A DNA stretch of 64,000 bases from Ornithinibacillus contaminans (lineage in GTDB: Bacteria > Bacillota > Bacilli > Bacillales > Amphibacillaceae), in NCBI RefSeq assembly GCF_001038425.2, contig NZ_LDPV02000034.1, positions 1 through 64,000 of the forward strand, given 5' to 3'. Positions 47,273-57,128 of the stretch are shown here, one piece after another. The notes beneath the pieces are model-generated. The model saw only the letters and a program-made list of their open reading frames with translations, was not told where the DNA came from and did no database searches. Each line of letters opens with the position of its first letter. Within the stretch, counting starts at the first letter, position 1. The position numbers were made by a program, and so were the translations under genes.

Positions 47273-47288
47273 GCCCTCTTTTTTTGTT
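47263..47288 (+). terminator. Terminator overlapping the liaR stop codon
   Basis: GAGGGC and GCCCTC with a short TAG loop, followed by seven T; the TAG is the liaR stop itself. Confidence 0.75.
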
Positions 47289-47350
47289 ATTTTTAAAAAT
47301 TCCTAGTATAATACTAGGGAAAAAGAAATTAAATATAAGGAGATTCCGGA

Positions 47351-47770
47351 ATGGATCATTCGAAGAAATATGAGAATTGGCTACTTGGAATTTGGACAGT
47401 AGCAATTGTTGCTACGGCGGGAAGCTTGTTTTTTTCGGAAGTTATGGGGTATGAACCATGTAAGTTATGCTGGTTTCAACGGATTCTAATGTATCCGCTT
47501 GTTATCATTTATGGTACGGCTATATTCAAAAAGAATTTAGCAATCGCATTACCAGGCTTATTCATGAGTGGAATTGGCATGTGTGTTTCTACATATCATT
47601 ATCTTATACAGAAATTACCTGCTTTAACAGACGCAGGAGGCGCATGTGGACTTGTGCCATGTAATTTTCAATACATCAATTATTTTGGGTTTATTACAAT
47701 TCCGTTTTTAGCAGGGGTTGCTTTTATCTTAATCTTCGTTACCCATTTAGTATTATTAAAAAGAAAGTAG
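47351..47770 (+). CDS. bdbC: Disulfide oxidoreductase BdbC (DsbB-like)
   Basis: A 139-residue membrane protein with four helices and two Cys pairs: EPCKLCWFQRI (about 37-47) and GGACGLVPCNFQY (about 96-108). This is the DsbB/BdbC arrangement that passes electrons from a thiol oxidase to quinone. AAGGAGA precedes ATG 47351. It sits directly before a membrane-anchored thioredoxin-like gene, its likely partner. In B. subtilis BdbC with BdbD supports competence pseudopilin ComGC. Confidence 0.93.
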   Translation: MDHSKKYENWLLGIWTVAIVATAGSLFFSEVMGYEPCKLCWFQRILMYPLVIIYGTAIFKKNLAIALPGLFMSGIGMCVSTYHYLIQKLPALTDAGGACGLVPCNFQYINYFGFITIPFLAGVAFILIFVTHLVLLKRK

Positions 47771-47780
47771 GGGAGCTACT

Positions 47781-48260
47781 ATGCAAAAGAAAATATTAAT
47801 TATTATCGGTGTCGTTGTTGTATTATTCGTTGCGTTATATTTTGTATTAGACTACAAAAATAATAAAGCTTTAGAAGGAAGTAATAATCCATATGGAACG
47901 AATGATTTGGATCAAGCAACAATCGATCAGTTAGATGATCCAAATTACGGAAATCAAATATTGCCGGATGAATTAGACGAAGCGGTGGAAAGTGGTGAGC
48001 CGTTGACAGTTTATTTTTACAGCCCAACTTGTGTACACTGTCAAAATACAACACCTATTCTTGCACCACTAGCAGAAGAAATGAATGTCGATATGAAAAA
48101 GTTAAATCTGCTTGAATTTAGTGATAAAGTAACACGGTACGGAATTACCTCTACACCAACATTGGTTTATTATGAAGATGGGAAAGAGGTTTATCGTTTA
48201 GTTGGTTCACAAACAGAAGATGTCTATACAGCATTTTTTGAAGAATATGTATTGAAATAA
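47781..48260 (+). CDS. Membrane-anchored thioredoxin-like protein
   Basis: A 159-residue protein. An N-terminal anchor (about 5-23) is followed by an acidic stretch and a thioredoxin fold with active site PTCVHCQNT (about 77-85), cis-Pro in ITSTPTLVYY (about 127) and a C-terminal helix. The C-V-H-C site with His resembles oxidising DsbA types more than CGPC thioredoxin. It starts ten bases after bdbC, so it may play the BdbD role. GGGGAGC precedes ATG 47781. Confidence 0.85.
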   Translation: MQKKILIIIGVVVVLFVALYFVLDYKNNKALEGSNNPYGTNDLDQATIDQLDDPNYGNQILPDELDEAVESGEPLTVYFYSPTCVHCQNTTPILAPLAEEMNVDMKKLNLLEFSDKVTRYGITSTPTLVYYEDGKEVYRLVGSQTEDVYTAFFEEYVLK

Positions 48261-48272
48261 AGAACACTAATA

Positions 48273-48320
48273 GGAGCTAGGACATAAGGTGAATATACTT
48301 ATGTTTTAGCTCCATCTTTT
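48273..48320 (+). terminator. Terminator and minimal copy F of the dispersed repeat
   Basis: GGAGCTAGGACATAAG pairs with ACTTATGTTTTAGCTCC, followed by ATCTTTTT. It has the family termini but no interior, and separates convergent genes. Confidence 0.75.
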
Positions 48321-48808
48321 TACTCTTTTTCGACCATTTGATAGGTCGTTACAAATGGTCGATCGGCGAAATAGGCAGGTGGTGTTGTTTTAGCATGAGC
48401 CTTTTGAAAGCCCTCCGATTGTTTCCACTGTTCATAGCTCTCCATCGAATCCCATTGTGTAAACACGACATAGGTATTCCCGTTTAGTGGCTTCAGTAGG
48501 CGAAACGCTTGAAAGCCGGCTTGCTTTTCTACCTCTTGTCGTCTCTTTTTAAAGCTGTCCTCCAATATTGCTTTTCCTTCCTCTGTAACGGGTATGTTAT
48601 TCATAACGACATAACCACTTTCAAAAATGTTGCCAGCGTGTACAACAATTTCGTAGGATCTTCCAGCCTGGAATATCGCTTGCTTTTTTCCTTCGTAATA
48701 CGCTAAGTCATTTGAAGCGCCATTCATTAAATGCAGCTTTATGGCAGGATATTTCGCAGCAAGCTTTGAAAGAAAATCAATTGTACCGTTTGTCATAAAA
48801 GCGTTCAT
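48320..48808 (-). CDS. hmoB: Heme-degrading monooxygenase HmoB
   Basis: A 162-residue ABM-fold protein. The C-terminal ferredoxin-like domain (about 75-150: FKKRRQEVEKQAGFQAFRLL, YVVFTQWDSMESYEQWKQSE, FQKAHAK) matches HmoB/IsdG-type heme oxygenases; the N-terminal half is a degenerate repeat of it. It releases iron from heme. ATG 48808 follows AGAGGA by seven bases; GTG 48829 would precede that site. It lies next to hemEHY, as yhgC does in B. subtilis. No clear Fur box was seen. Confidence 0.85.
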   Translation of the reverse strand: MNAFMTNGTIDFLSKLAAKYPAIKLHLMNGASNDLAYYEGKKQAIFQAGRSYEIVVHAGNIFESGYVVMNNIPVTEEGKAILEDSFKKRRQEVEKQAGFQAFRLLKPLNGNTYVVFTQWDSMESYEQWKQSEGFQKAHAKTTPPAYFADRPFVTTYQMVEKE

Positions 48809-48829
48809 AATCATTTCCTCTTTTCTCAC

Positions 48830-49318
48830 TAGATTTAAAATTATTATTAAAAAGGAATTCTTATTAGTTTAAGTTTACTACCAGGTATCGTATAATGATA
48901 TTTGTCGGCAAGTTACGATTTCATCATAGGTTTCGGGAACACATTCTATTTTTATATCCATTGTACCGTATATTAATTGGATTTATAACCAAATCTTCTA
49001 TTATATGAAGTAATATGGGTACGATTTGACTAGTAATTCGACAAAATACGGTTAATATTTCCCAGGCAATAATATAGAACTTTTGTGTTGAATTACTTGA
49101 TTCATGCGGATTAGCAATGGTTGCACATGCGCAAAATTAGACAAATTCATGACAAAAGTCGTGTCTTGCTATACAGAGAAGTTTGAAATCGGTATAGTAG
49201 AAGAGGATGATTTTTATTTACGTTAATGGCTTATGCCAACTAAAATAACGACAAGGAATAAAAGGATGTTATGCTTAGGAGATTTAACCTCTTTGGAACG
49301 TCCTAAAAGGGTGAGAAG
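48830..49318. other. 489-base hmoB-hemE intergenic region
   Basis: No reading frame with a ribosome site was found. B. subtilis carries pbpF here; it is absent. TATACA, 17 bases and TATAGT near 49170-49200 is a possible hemE promoter. A TTAGGA/TCCTAA hairpin lies about 20-45 bases before hemE. Otherwise AT-rich sequence. Confidence 0.4.
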
Positions 49319-50347
49319 ATGAAGCTTAATGACACGATTATTCGCGCTTACAAAGGTGAAGCAACAGCGTATACTCCCGCATGGTTTATGAGACAAGCAG
49401 GTAGATCACAGGAGGAATACAGAAAACTTAAGGAGAAGTATTCACTATTTGAAATTACCCATCAGCCTGAACTTTGTGCCTATGTTACAAGGCTACCGGT
49501 TGAGAATTATGATGTGGATGCTGCAATTCTTTATAAAGACATTATGACACCGTTACCTGCAATTGGTGTTGATGTAGATATTAAGAGCGGGATTGGGCCG
49601 GTGATTGATAATCCAATTAAAAACATCCAGGATGTTGAAAGGTTAGGAACAATCACACCTGAAGAAGATGTACCTTATGTGTTAGAGACGATTAAATTAT
49701 TAACGGAAGAACAATTACAAGTTCCCTTAATTGGGTTTAGTGGTGCGCCATTTACCCTTGCTAGTTATTTAATTGAAGGTGGACCTTCGAAGAACTATGG
49801 TTTAACAAAAGCATTTATGTATAGTAATTCACAAGCGTGGTTTGCTTTAATGGATAAGCTTGCAGATATGACGATTACATATGTAAAAGCACAAATTAAA
49901 GCTGGTGTTAAAGCTGTGCAAATTTTTGACTCATGGGTTGGTGCGCTGAATACAGCAGATTATCGTACGTATATCAAACCTGTTATGCATCGAATTTTCT
50001 CGGAGCTACAGCAGGATGATGTACCATTAATCATGTTCGGTGTTGGAGCAAGTCATCTATTGTTAGAATGGAATGACTTACCGGTAGATGTTATAGGCCT
50101 TGATTGGCGAACGTCGATTGAAGAGGCTCGTAGCTTAGGTGTTACGAAAGTGCTTCAAGGCAATCTTGACCCTGCTATTTTACTTGCGGATTGGGATACT
50201 ATTGAAAGTCGTACAAAAGCAATACTTGATCAATCGATGAAGGATGGCCGACATGTCTTCAACCTTGGTCATGGTGTAACACCAGACATTCAACCAGAAA
50301 CATTGAAGAAACTTACTGACTTTATTCATTCGTATTCGAAACGATAA
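49319..50347 (+). CDS. hemE: Uroporphyrinogen decarboxylase
   Basis: A 342-residue enzyme converting uroporphyrinogen III to coproporphyrinogen III. The signature [16 protein letters not shown] lies at about 20-35, with catalytic Asp in [12 protein letters not shown] (about 65-76), [17 protein letters not shown] near 140, and NLGHGVTPD near the C-terminus. GGGTGAGAAG precedes ATG 49319. It heads hemE-hemH-hemY, the coproporphyrin-dependent heme branch of Firmicutes. Confidence 0.97.
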   Translation: MKLNDTIIRAYKGEATAYTPAWFMRQAGRSQEEYRKLKEKYSLFEITHQPELCAYVTRLPVENYDVDAAILYKDIMTPLPAIGVDVDIKSGIGPVIDNPIKNIQDVERLGTITPEEDVPYVLETIKLLTEEQLQVPLIGFSGAPFTLASYLIEGGPSKNYGLTKAFMYSNSQAWFALMDKLADMTITYVKAQIKAGVKAVQIFDSWVGALNTADYRTYIKPVMHRIFSELQQDDVPLIMFGVGASHLLLEWNDLPVDVIGLDWRTSIEEARSLGVTKVLQGNLDPAILLADWDTIESRTKAILDQSMKDGRHVFNLGHGVTPDIQPETLKKLTDFIHSYSKR

Positions 50348-50385
50348 ACGTTTGGAATCAAATATACTAAAGAGGTGTAGAAAAC

Positions 50386-51321
50386 ATGGAAAGAAAGAAA
50401 ATTGGATTACTTGTGATGGCTTATGGAACACCATACAAAGAAGAGGATATCGAACCGTATTATACACATATTCGTCATGGAAGAAAGCCGGCTGAAGAGC
50501 AACTTCAAGATTTAAAGGATCGTTATAAAGCAATTGGTGGTACGTCTCCACTAGCTAGAATTACAGAAGAACAGACGAAAGCATTAGAAGCAAAACTTAA
50601 TGCTAGCCAGGATGAATATGAATATAAGGCATATATCGGATTAAAGCATATTACGCCATTTATTGAAGATGCAGTTGCCGAAATGGGCAAGGATGGCATC
50701 AAAGAAGCAGTGTCACTTGTTTTAGCTCCACATTATTCTACCTTTAGTGTGAAATCATATAATACACGTGCACAAGATGAAGCAGCAAAATTTGGAATTA
50801 AAATTAAAGCAGTTGAAAGCTGGTATGATGCACCAGGATTTATTCAATATTGGGCAGAGCAAATTAACAATGAGTATGCAAAAATGACTGCTGATGAACG
50901 TGAAAAAGCAGTATTAATCGTATCTGCACATAGTCTGCCAGAGAAAATTCTACAAAACGGCGATCCATATCCAGATCAATTAAAAGAGACAGCAAAACTT
51001 ATTTCGGAAAAAGCTGGCATTAAAAATTATGAACTTGGCTGGCAAAGTGAAGGAAATACGCCAGATCCATGGTTAGGACCTGATGTTCAGGATTTAACAC
51101 GTACACTTTACAATGAAAAAGGGTACCGTTCATTTGTGTATGCTCCAGTTGGATTTATTGCTGACCACTTAGAGGTTCTTTATGATAATGATTACGAATG
51201 TAAAGTTGTATGTGAAGAACTAGGTGCGAGCTACTATCGTCCAGAAATGCCAAATGTGCATCCATTATTTATTGAAACGTTAGCAACAGTTGTTCAAAAT
51301 CGAGTAAAGCGTGATGCGTAA
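50386..51321 (+). CDS. hemH: Coproporphyrin ferrochelatase
   Basis: A 311-residue enzyme inserting iron into coproporphyrin III. Key elements are [19 protein letters not shown] (about 6-24), the metal-binding His in SAHSLPEKI (about 184), and the Glu in [16 protein letters not shown] (about 257-272). AAAGAGGTG precedes ATG 50386. It lacks extra Cys residues for a [2Fe-2S] cluster. HemY starts at the base after its stop. Confidence 0.96.
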   Translation: MERKKIGLLVMAYGTPYKEEDIEPYYTHIRHGRKPAEEQLQDLKDRYKAIGGTSPLARITEEQTKALEAKLNASQDEYEYKAYIGLKHITPFIEDAVAEMGKDGIKEAVSLVLAPHYSTFSVKSYNTRAQDEAAKFGIKIKAVESWYDAPGFIQYWAEQINNEYAKMTADEREKAVLIVSAHSLPEKILQNGDPYPDQLKETAKLISEKAGIKNYELGWQSEGNTPDPWLGPDVQDLTRTLYNEKGYRSFVYAPVGFIADHLEVLYDNDYECKVVCEELGASYYRPEMPNVHPLFIETLATVVQNRVKRDA

Positions 51322-52725
51322 ATGGAAAAGAAATCAATTGTAATTATAGGCGGCGGGATAACTGGGTTATCCGCTGCCTATTACTTACAAAAAGAACTGA
51401 ATACGAAGCAGTTACCGTACCAAGTGAAATTAGTAGAAGCGAGTGATCGTTTAGGTGGTAAAATCAATACCATTAAACGGGAGGGCTTTACAATTGAACG
51501 TGGTCCAGATTCCATTATTGCTAGGAAAAAGCCTGGGGTCAAACTAGTTGAAGAACTTGGTTTAACAGATCAGATGATTCGTAATGGAACAGGACAGTCT
51601 TATATTCTAGTACAAGGTAAACTCCATAAAATGCCGAAAGGAGCATTTATGGGGATTCCGAAGCAAATTGGTTCATTTCTTCGTTCCGATTTAGTGTCGC
51701 CTGCTGGAAAAGCTCGTGCACTACTTGATCTTTTCAAAGCGAAGGGGGAGGCCATGCCAGATCAGGCACTCGGTTCATTCCTGCGCAACAGATTTGGAAA
51801 TGAGCTTGTGGAAAATGAAATAGAACCATTATTATCTGGAATTTATTCCGGTGATATTGATGACATGAGTTTAATGGCAACCTTCCCTAATTTTTATCAA
51901 TTAGAGCAGAAGTATGGCAGTTTAATTAAAGGCTTAAAGCAAACGCTTCCTAAGCCTGCCCAAACAATCAGTAAGGCTCCAGCTCCAGGCGCGTTCTTCT
52001 CTTTTGAAGGTGGTTTGGAAACATTAGTTAACAGATTAGTAGAGAAACTTGATTCCAATACTATCATGCTTAACACAGCGGTGGAGCGTGTGGAGAAAAT
52101 CGAATCAGAATATCACGTCAAGTTAACTAGTGGTGAGGCAATACGGGCTTCTGCGATTATTGTAACGACACCACATCCTACATTGCCAAATCTGTTTAAT
52201 AATTATGATTTTATGGATGTGTTTTCGGATGTTCCATCTACCTCAGTTGCTAATGTTGCTATGGCGTTTGATGAATCGGCAATTAAGCAGGATATTGATG
52301 GTACTGGGTTTGTTGTCTCAAGAAATAGTGATTTTCGAATTACGGCTTGTACGTGGACCCATAAAAAGTGGCCATCCACAACGCCGCGCGGAAAAGCTTT
52401 AATTCGTTGCTATGTGGGTAGACCTAGTGATCAAGCTATCGTTGATTTGTCAGATGAGGAACTAATCGAGATTGTTCTAAAGGATTTAAACAAGACTATG
52501 AATATTACTGCTAAACCTGATTTCGCGGTTATATCTCGTTGGAAAAAGGCAATGCCACAATATACTGTTGGTCATTTAGAACGAATTGCATCTGTTCGAA
52601 AAGAAGCAAGCGAGCAATTACCAGGTGTATTTATAGCAGGAAGCTCTTTTGAAGGAGTAGGAATTCCAGACTGTATTGAGCAAGGTGAAAAAGCCGTAAC
52701 AGATGTACTAACATTTTTACAATAA
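51322..52725 (+). CDS. hemY: Coproporphyrinogen III oxidase HemY/CgoX
   Basis: A 467-residue FAD enzyme. The dinucleotide fold IIGGGITGLSAAYYL is at residues 8-22, RLGGKINTIKREGF at about 43-56, ERGPDSI near 59, and the C-terminal FAD motif FEGVGIPDCIEQGEKA at about 443-458. In Gram-positives it oxidises coproporphyrinogen III to coproporphyrin III before iron insertion. ATG 51322 directly follows the hemH stop with only a weak ribosome site, so translation is probably coupled. Repeat copy G follows and likely ends the operon. Confidence 0.95.
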   Translation: MEKKSIVIIGGGITGLSAAYYLQKELNTKQLPYQVKLVEASDRLGGKINTIKREGFTIERGPDSIIARKKPGVKLVEELGLTDQMIRNGTGQSYILVQGKLHKMPKGAFMGIPKQIGSFLRSDLVSPAGKARALLDLFKAKGEAMPDQALGSFLRNRFGNELVENEIEPLLSGIYSGDIDDMSLMATFPNFYQLEQKYGSLIKGLKQTLPKPAQTISKAPAPGAFFSFEGGLETLVNRLVEKLDSNTIMLNTAVERVEKIESEYHVKLTSGEAIRASAIIVTTPHPTLPNLFNNYDFMDVFSDVPSTSVANVAMAFDESAIKQDIDGTGFVVSRNSDFRITACTWTHKKWPSTTPRGKALIRCYVGRPSDQAIVDLSDEELIEIVLKDLNKTMNITAKPDFAVISRWKKAMPQYTVGHLERIASVRKEASEQLPGVFIAGSSFEGVGIPDCIEQGEKAVTDVLTFLQ

Positions 52726-52734
52726 CAAATAAGA

Positions 52735-52868
52735 TGAGCCTGGGATATAAGTAAAATGAAAAGATAACATTACGAAAGTGCACTAATTCAGCGGAGTATA
52801 TTCCCGAAGCGGGGAGTACGTGCAAATCGGATTTTATCTTATCAAAAGTACTTATGTCCCAGGCTCAT
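52735..52868. repeat. Dispersed intergenic repeat copy G
   Basis: The best preserved copy: GATGAGCCTGGGATATAAGT against ACTTATGTCCCAGGCTCAT, with AAGATAA/TTATCTT and CGAAGCGGGG inner elements. It shares GTGCACTAATTCAGCGGAGT and the following TATTCCCGA block with copy C. It lies between convergent hemY and pepF. Confidence 0.88.
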
Positions 52869-52935
52869 TATCTTTAGAGGTCTTGCTACTTTTAACAAGT
52901 TTATGGCGAATATAGATTTAAGTAGTTATGTGTTA

Positions 52936-54750
52936 TTATTCGTAGCTCTTTTCCAATTCATCAACTAACGAGCCGACGAATGCAACTGCTTCTCGAATAG
53001 CATCTGGCTTCGACATATCGACACCAGCTTGCTTGATTAACTCAAGTGGCTTCACTGTTCCACCAGCACGTAGCACATTTAACCAGCTCTCAACAGCGGG
53101 TTCTCCTTCTGTTTGGATACGTTTAGCAACAGCTGTAGATACGGTCAGTCCTGCAGAATACGTATATGGATATAGCCCCATATAGTAGTGTGGCTGACGC
53201 ATCCAAGTTAATCCTGCCCCTTCATCGAATACGACAACATCGCCCCAGAAGTTTTCTAATGCTTCACGTTTTTGTTGTGATAAGACACTTGCTGTTAGCG
53301 GTGTGCCTGCTTCTGCTAATTCATAAACACGACGCTGGTACTCTCCTTCTAGTAAATGCGTGACAAAGTTATGATAATACGTACCTAGTAGTTGCGTAAT
53401 GACCCAACGCTTCATTCGCTTGTCATCGGTCTTACTCATTAAATGATTTGCTAGAAGCAATTCATTAATGGTAGAAGGTGCTTCCACAAAATAGGTTGAA
53501 GGTCGAGTATTAAATAAGGATTGATTTTTTCCAGCTAGATAAAAATGACCAGCATGGCCAAGCTCATGAGCTAGTACAAACGCTCCTCGCATCGTATCAG
53601 TCCACGTAATTAAGATATATGGGTGAACACCATATGGGCTTGAACAGAATGCGCCGGTTGACTTACCAACGTTATCCGCTAAATCAACCCATCGATCATT
53701 AAGACCTTTTTCCATGATAGCTGCATACTCGGGCCCCATAACTTGTAGTGCTTCTAATATGACTGATTTTGCTTCTTCATAAGTTGTTTTTGGATTAAAT
53801 TCAGGATCAAGAGGTGCTTTTAAATCACTGAATCTAAGCTCATCCAGTCCTAGTTTTTCCTTTTTAAGCTTCGCATATCGACGCATATGAGGAGCGAGTT
53901 CCTCTTGGATGACATTTAACTGGTTTAAATACATTTCTTTTGTTACCTGCTGTGGTGCAAGTAGCATATCGGTAACAGATTCATACTTACGTAGTTTCGC
54001 CATGGTAATCTGTTTCGTCACTTCTGTTGCATACGTAGCGGAAAAAGTATTCTTATACTGATTTAGTGTTTTAATAAAAGAATCATATGCATCACGACGA
54101 AGCTTTGTATTGGCCTCGATTTCGTAGCGATCCTCATATAAAGCAGCAGACATCGGATGCTCGTTACCAGCTTCATCAGTAATTGAATCAAAGACCATAT
54201 CGGCTGATTTGCTTCGTATGTAGGTCATGTATGGTGCACCATGGACCTCACTTAAGGCTGCTAATGTCTCTTCGATTTCTGGTGAAAGTGTATGAGCTTT
54301 TTCTTCCAAAATATCATCTAGCATTTTTTTATAGGATTGTAGCGCTTTTTCTTCGTTTAGGAACTGTTCAATTTTTTCTGTTGGGATTGTTAGTAGTTCC
54401 GATTGAACAAAGGATAATTTTGCGCTAATACTAGCCATTGCAGAAGAGATTTTCGCAGCGTCACGTTGATTATCGGGATCACTGCCATCTGCACTAGATT
54501 TTAAGCTTGCATATGTACCCACTCGAACAAGTCGTTGTTGATAGCTTTCTAAGGTAGTAAGACAGTTTAGTAATGTTGCTGCATCATTTCCAAGCTTACC
54601 TTTATATTGGGTAATCTCAGTCACATCATTTTGTACAGCGTTAAGCTCACTTTCCCAAGCGTCAAAGGTTGGGAATAAATCGCTTAAGTCCCATTTTTGT
54701 TCTTCCGGTACTTCAGAGCGTAGTAGTCTTTTTGTCTTGGTAGTTGTCAT
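52936..54750 (-). CDS. pepF: Oligoendopeptidase F
   Basis: A 604-residue M3B zinc metallopeptidase. The zinc motif AHELGHAGHFYL (His-Glu-x-x-His, about 388-399) is followed by the third ligand Glu in FVEAPSTINELLL about 25 residues later. It is cytoplasmic and cleaves oligopeptides of about 6-17 residues. GGGGAATTTTA precedes ATG 54750. Length is typical of PepF. It is monocistronic on the minus strand. Confidence 0.95.
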   Translation of the reverse strand: MTTTKTKRLLRSEVPEEQKWDLSDLFPTFDAWESELNAVQNDVTEITQYKGKLGNDAATLLNCLTTLESYQQRLVRVGTYASLKSSADGSDPDNQRDAAKISSAMASISAKLSFVQSELLTIPTEKIEQFLNEEKALQSYKKMLDDILEEKAHTLSPEIEETLAALSEVHGAPYMTYIRSKSADMVFDSITDEAGNEHPMSAALYEDRYEIEANTKLRRDAYDSFIKTLNQYKNTFSATYATEVTKQITMAKLRKYESVTDMLLAPQQVTKEMYLNQLNVIQEELAPHMRRYAKLKKEKLGLDELRFSDLKAPLDPEFNPKTTYEEAKSVILEALQVMGPEYAAIMEKGLNDRWVDLADNVGKSTGAFCSSPYGVHPYILITWTDTMRGAFVLAHELGHAGHFYLAGKNQSLFNTRPSTYFVEAPSTINELLLANHLMSKTDDKRMKRWVITQLLGTYYHNFVTHLLEGEYQRRVYELAEAGTPLTASVLSQQKREALENFWGDVVVFDEGAGLTWMRQPHYYMGLYPYTYSAGLTVSTAVAKRIQTEGEPAVESWLNVLRAGGTVKPLELIKQAGVDMSKPDAIREAVAFVGSLVDELEKSYE

Positions 54751-54843
54751 TAAAATTCCCCTTTCCTAACGAGATATTTCGGTACTCTAAGTAATTATAA
54801 TATATTTTCTGTGAGAAGGATATGATTTTTCAGATTTTTATCA

Positions 54844-54871
54844 AAAAAATACAGCTAAACCAATTAGCTGC
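54844..54871 (-). terminator. Terminator after yhfH
   Basis: On the minus strand, CAGCTAA and TTAGCTG form the stem, followed by TATTTTTTTG. Confidence 0.75.
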
Positions 54872-54950
54872 ACAAAAGTTGTGTCCTGTTAATGGAAAGC
54901 ATACAATGGTGATGAATACATGATGGTAGTATTCCTTTATCCCGTATGAA

Positions 54951-55082
54951 TTATCTAGCTGGGTGATCACATTCTTCACAAATATTGATGTAGCAATCAG
55001 ACTGTTCGTTTATTTCTTGACCACATTGCTGACAGGTCTTTTTGGGAAGAGTACGGAAAAACTCGAGCACATTGGTAATCAT
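54951..55082 (-). CDS. yhfH: YhfH-family small zinc-ribbon protein
   Basis: A 43-residue protein. The start MITNVLEFFRTLPKKTCQQC and the pattern Cys-x-x-Cys (17, 20), Cys30 and Cys-x-x-Cys-like (35, 38) fit the YhfH family; these Cys probably bind zinc. AAAGGAGG lies seven bases before ATG 55082. It is divergent from yhfI, as in B. subtilis. Function unknown. Confidence 0.78.
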   Translation of the reverse strand: MITNVLEFFRTLPKKTCQQCGQEINEQSDCYINICEECDHPAR

Positions 55083-55180
55083 AGGGATCCTCCTTTAATG
55101 GGATAATTATATTGTATTATAACAGTATGAAATTATGTAATTCTGTGTTACAACAAAAAAAAGAAATTGAGGTGCGTAAA

Positions 55181-55912
55181 TTGAAAGTGTCTGTAATTGG
55201 TTATTGGGGTGGCTATCCTGCACCAGGAAGTGCAACATCTGCTTATTTACTTGAAAAAGATGATTTTACATTACTGATTGATGTTGGCAGTGGGGCTTTG
55301 TCAAGGCTGCAACAATATAAAGATATCATGGCGATTGATGCTGTCATTCTATCGCATTATCATTATGATCATGTTGCCGATATTGGCGTATTACAATATG
55401 CTTGGTTAGTACAGTCTTATTTGATGGAGCATCAGGATATTTTGCCGATTTATGGTCATACAGAGGACAAGGAAGGCTTCGAAAAGCTAACCCATGAATT
55501 TACAGAAGGCATTGCTTATAATCCAGAAGAAACATTGACAATTGGGCCATTTACGATTAGCTTTTTGAAAACGAAGCATCCAGTTCCATGTTATGGAATG
55601 CGAATTACGGATGGGGATAGTGTTATTGTGTATACAGCAGATTCAAGCTATCAGGACGACTGGATCCAATTCAGCCAAGACGCTGATTTACTCATCACGG
55701 ATTGTAATTTTTATGCAGACCAAGATGGCACTGGTGCAGGTCATATGACGAGCCGTGAAGTAGGCATGATTGCTGAAAAAGCCAATGTGAACACGCTAAT
55801 CTTAAGTCACTTACCACAGTATGGAGACCATCAAGATTTAGTTAACCAGGCAAGTGAAGTTTTTGATGGACGGGTTCTTCTAGCAGAGGAAGGTCTTACC
55901 TGGGAAAAATAA
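55181..55912 (+). CDS. yhfI: Metallo-beta-lactamase-fold hydrolase YhfI
   Basis: A 243-residue MBL-fold protein of the RNase Z-like/arylsulfatase-like group. The metal motif ILSHYHYDHVADIG lies at about 58-71, the later His in TKHPVPCYGMR (about 135) and Asp in YTADSSYQDDW (about 154), and SHLPQYGDH near 217. The start is TTG 55181 after GAGGTG with a six-base spacer; the upstream extension from 55112 is not conserved. It precedes lplJ, as in B. subtilis. Substrate unknown. Confidence 0.85.
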   Translation: MKVSVIGYWGGYPAPGSATSAYLLEKDDFTLLIDVGSGALSRLQQYKDIMAIDAVILSHYHYDHVADIGVLQYAWLVQSYLMEHQDILPIYGHTEDKEGFEKLTHEFTEGIAYNPEETLTIGPFTISFLKTKHPVPCYGMRITDGDSVIVYTADSSYQDDWIQFSQDADLLITDCNFYADQDGTGAGHMTSREVGMIAEKANVNTLILSHLPQYGDHQDLVNQASEVFDGRVLLAEEGLTWEK

Positions 55913-55986
55913 GGCAATTTCCTTTGCTTGTATGTCCCTTTTCGATAGAATTGTAGTAGAAAAATTAAATAGGAGGAGGTTTCATC

Positions 55987-56982
55987 ATGAAATTTATCGA
56001 TAACCAAGGTATAACAGATCCGATGGTTAACCTTGCAATTGAAGAATACATTTTACAGAACTTTGGGGAGAAGGATACATACTTACTGTTCTATATTAAT
56101 AAGCCTTCGATCATCATTGGTAGAAATCAAAACACGATTGAAGAAATAAATACGGATTATGTGGAAGATAATGGGATTAAAGTTGTTCGCCGTCTTTCAG
56201 GTGGAGGAGCGGTGTATCATGATGAGCAAAATCTTAATTTCAGCTTTATTACGAAAGATGATGGAGAGAGCTTCCATAACTTTGCTAAATTTTTAAAGCC
56301 AGTTATTGAGGTGTTGAATGACCTCGGTGTTCCCGCGGAATTACAAGGTAGAAATGATGTTGTTGTAGAGGGGCGTAAAATTTCTGGAAACGCGATGTTC
56401 TCTACTAGAGGTCGTATGTTTAGCCATGGTACTCTAATGCTTGATTCAGAAATCGATAATGTCGTTAAAGCATTAAAAGTGAAGAAAGAAAAGATTGAGT
56501 CGAAGGGAATAAAATCGATTCGTAGTAGAGTAGCTAATATTTCGGAGTTTCTAGATGAGAAAATTTCCATGGAAGAATTTAAAGAGCGTATCCTAAAACA
56601 TATCTTTAACGTAGAGGATGTACAGGATGTTCCGCAATATGTTCTAACAGAAGAAGATTGGAAGAATATTAACAAAATCTCCGAGGACCGCTATCAAAAA
56701 TGGGAATGGAATTATGGTAAATCACCAGCATTCAACGTGCAAGCTTCACATAAATTCCCATCTGGTCTACTAGATGTGCGATTTGACGTGAAGAAAGGAA
56801 TCATTGAAAACTGCAAGATTTATGGTGATTTCTTCGGTTTAGGGGAAATTCAAGACCTTGAGAATAACTTGATTGGTGTGCGGCATGAAAAACAAGCAAT
56901 TGAAGCGGCATTAGCGGATATTGATGTGGCACATTACCTTGGGAAAATCACGAAAGACGACTTTGTTAATTTGCTTTATTAA
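55987..56982 (+). CDS. lplJ: Lipoate-protein ligase LplJ
   Basis: A 331-residue ligase that attaches scavenged lipoate, via lipoyl-AMP, to lipoyl domains. RRLSGGGAVYHDEQNLNFSF (about 69-88) binds the substrate, GNAMFSTRGRMFSHGTLML (about 135-153) is also conserved, Lys in GRKISGNA is the catalytic Lys, and the C-terminal accessory domain spans about 240-331. AGGAGGAGG precedes ATG 55987. It ends at a terminator at 56989. Confidence 0.93.
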   Translation: MKFIDNQGITDPMVNLAIEEYILQNFGEKDTYLLFYINKPSIIIGRNQNTIEEINTDYVEDNGIKVVRRLSGGGAVYHDEQNLNFSFITKDDGESFHNFAKFLKPVIEVLNDLGVPAELQGRNDVVVEGRKISGNAMFSTRGRMFSHGTLMLDSEIDNVVKALKVKKEKIESKGIKSIRSRVANISEFLDEKISMEEFKERILKHIFNVEDVQDVPQYVLTEEDWKNINKISEDRYQKWEWNYGKSPAFNVQASHKFPSGLLDVRFDVKKGIIENCKIYGDFFGLGEIQDLENNLIGVRHEKQAIEAALADIDVAHYLGKITKDDFVNLLY

Positions 56983-56988
56983 CGAGGG

Positions 56989-57023
56989 AGCAGCTCACTG
57001 CAATTGGTGGGCTGCTTTTATTA
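56989..57023 (+). terminator. Terminator after lplJ
   Basis: AGCAGCTCAC and GTGGGCTGCT form the stem, followed by TTTTATTATTG. Confidence 0.82.
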
Positions 57024-57128
57024 TTGTTGAATTATTTACCACTGTGGAACTGTCTCCAGTAAATTTATTCGTATGAAAAGTCAAGAAACACCCCATACTA
57101 ATGAATAGTACAAAAAGGAGATGGTTGT

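Noticed and set aside
48830-49318. Remnant of pbpF between hmoB and hemE
   Set aside because: No stretch could be translated into penicillin-binding motifs in any frame; the gene is absent rather than decayed.
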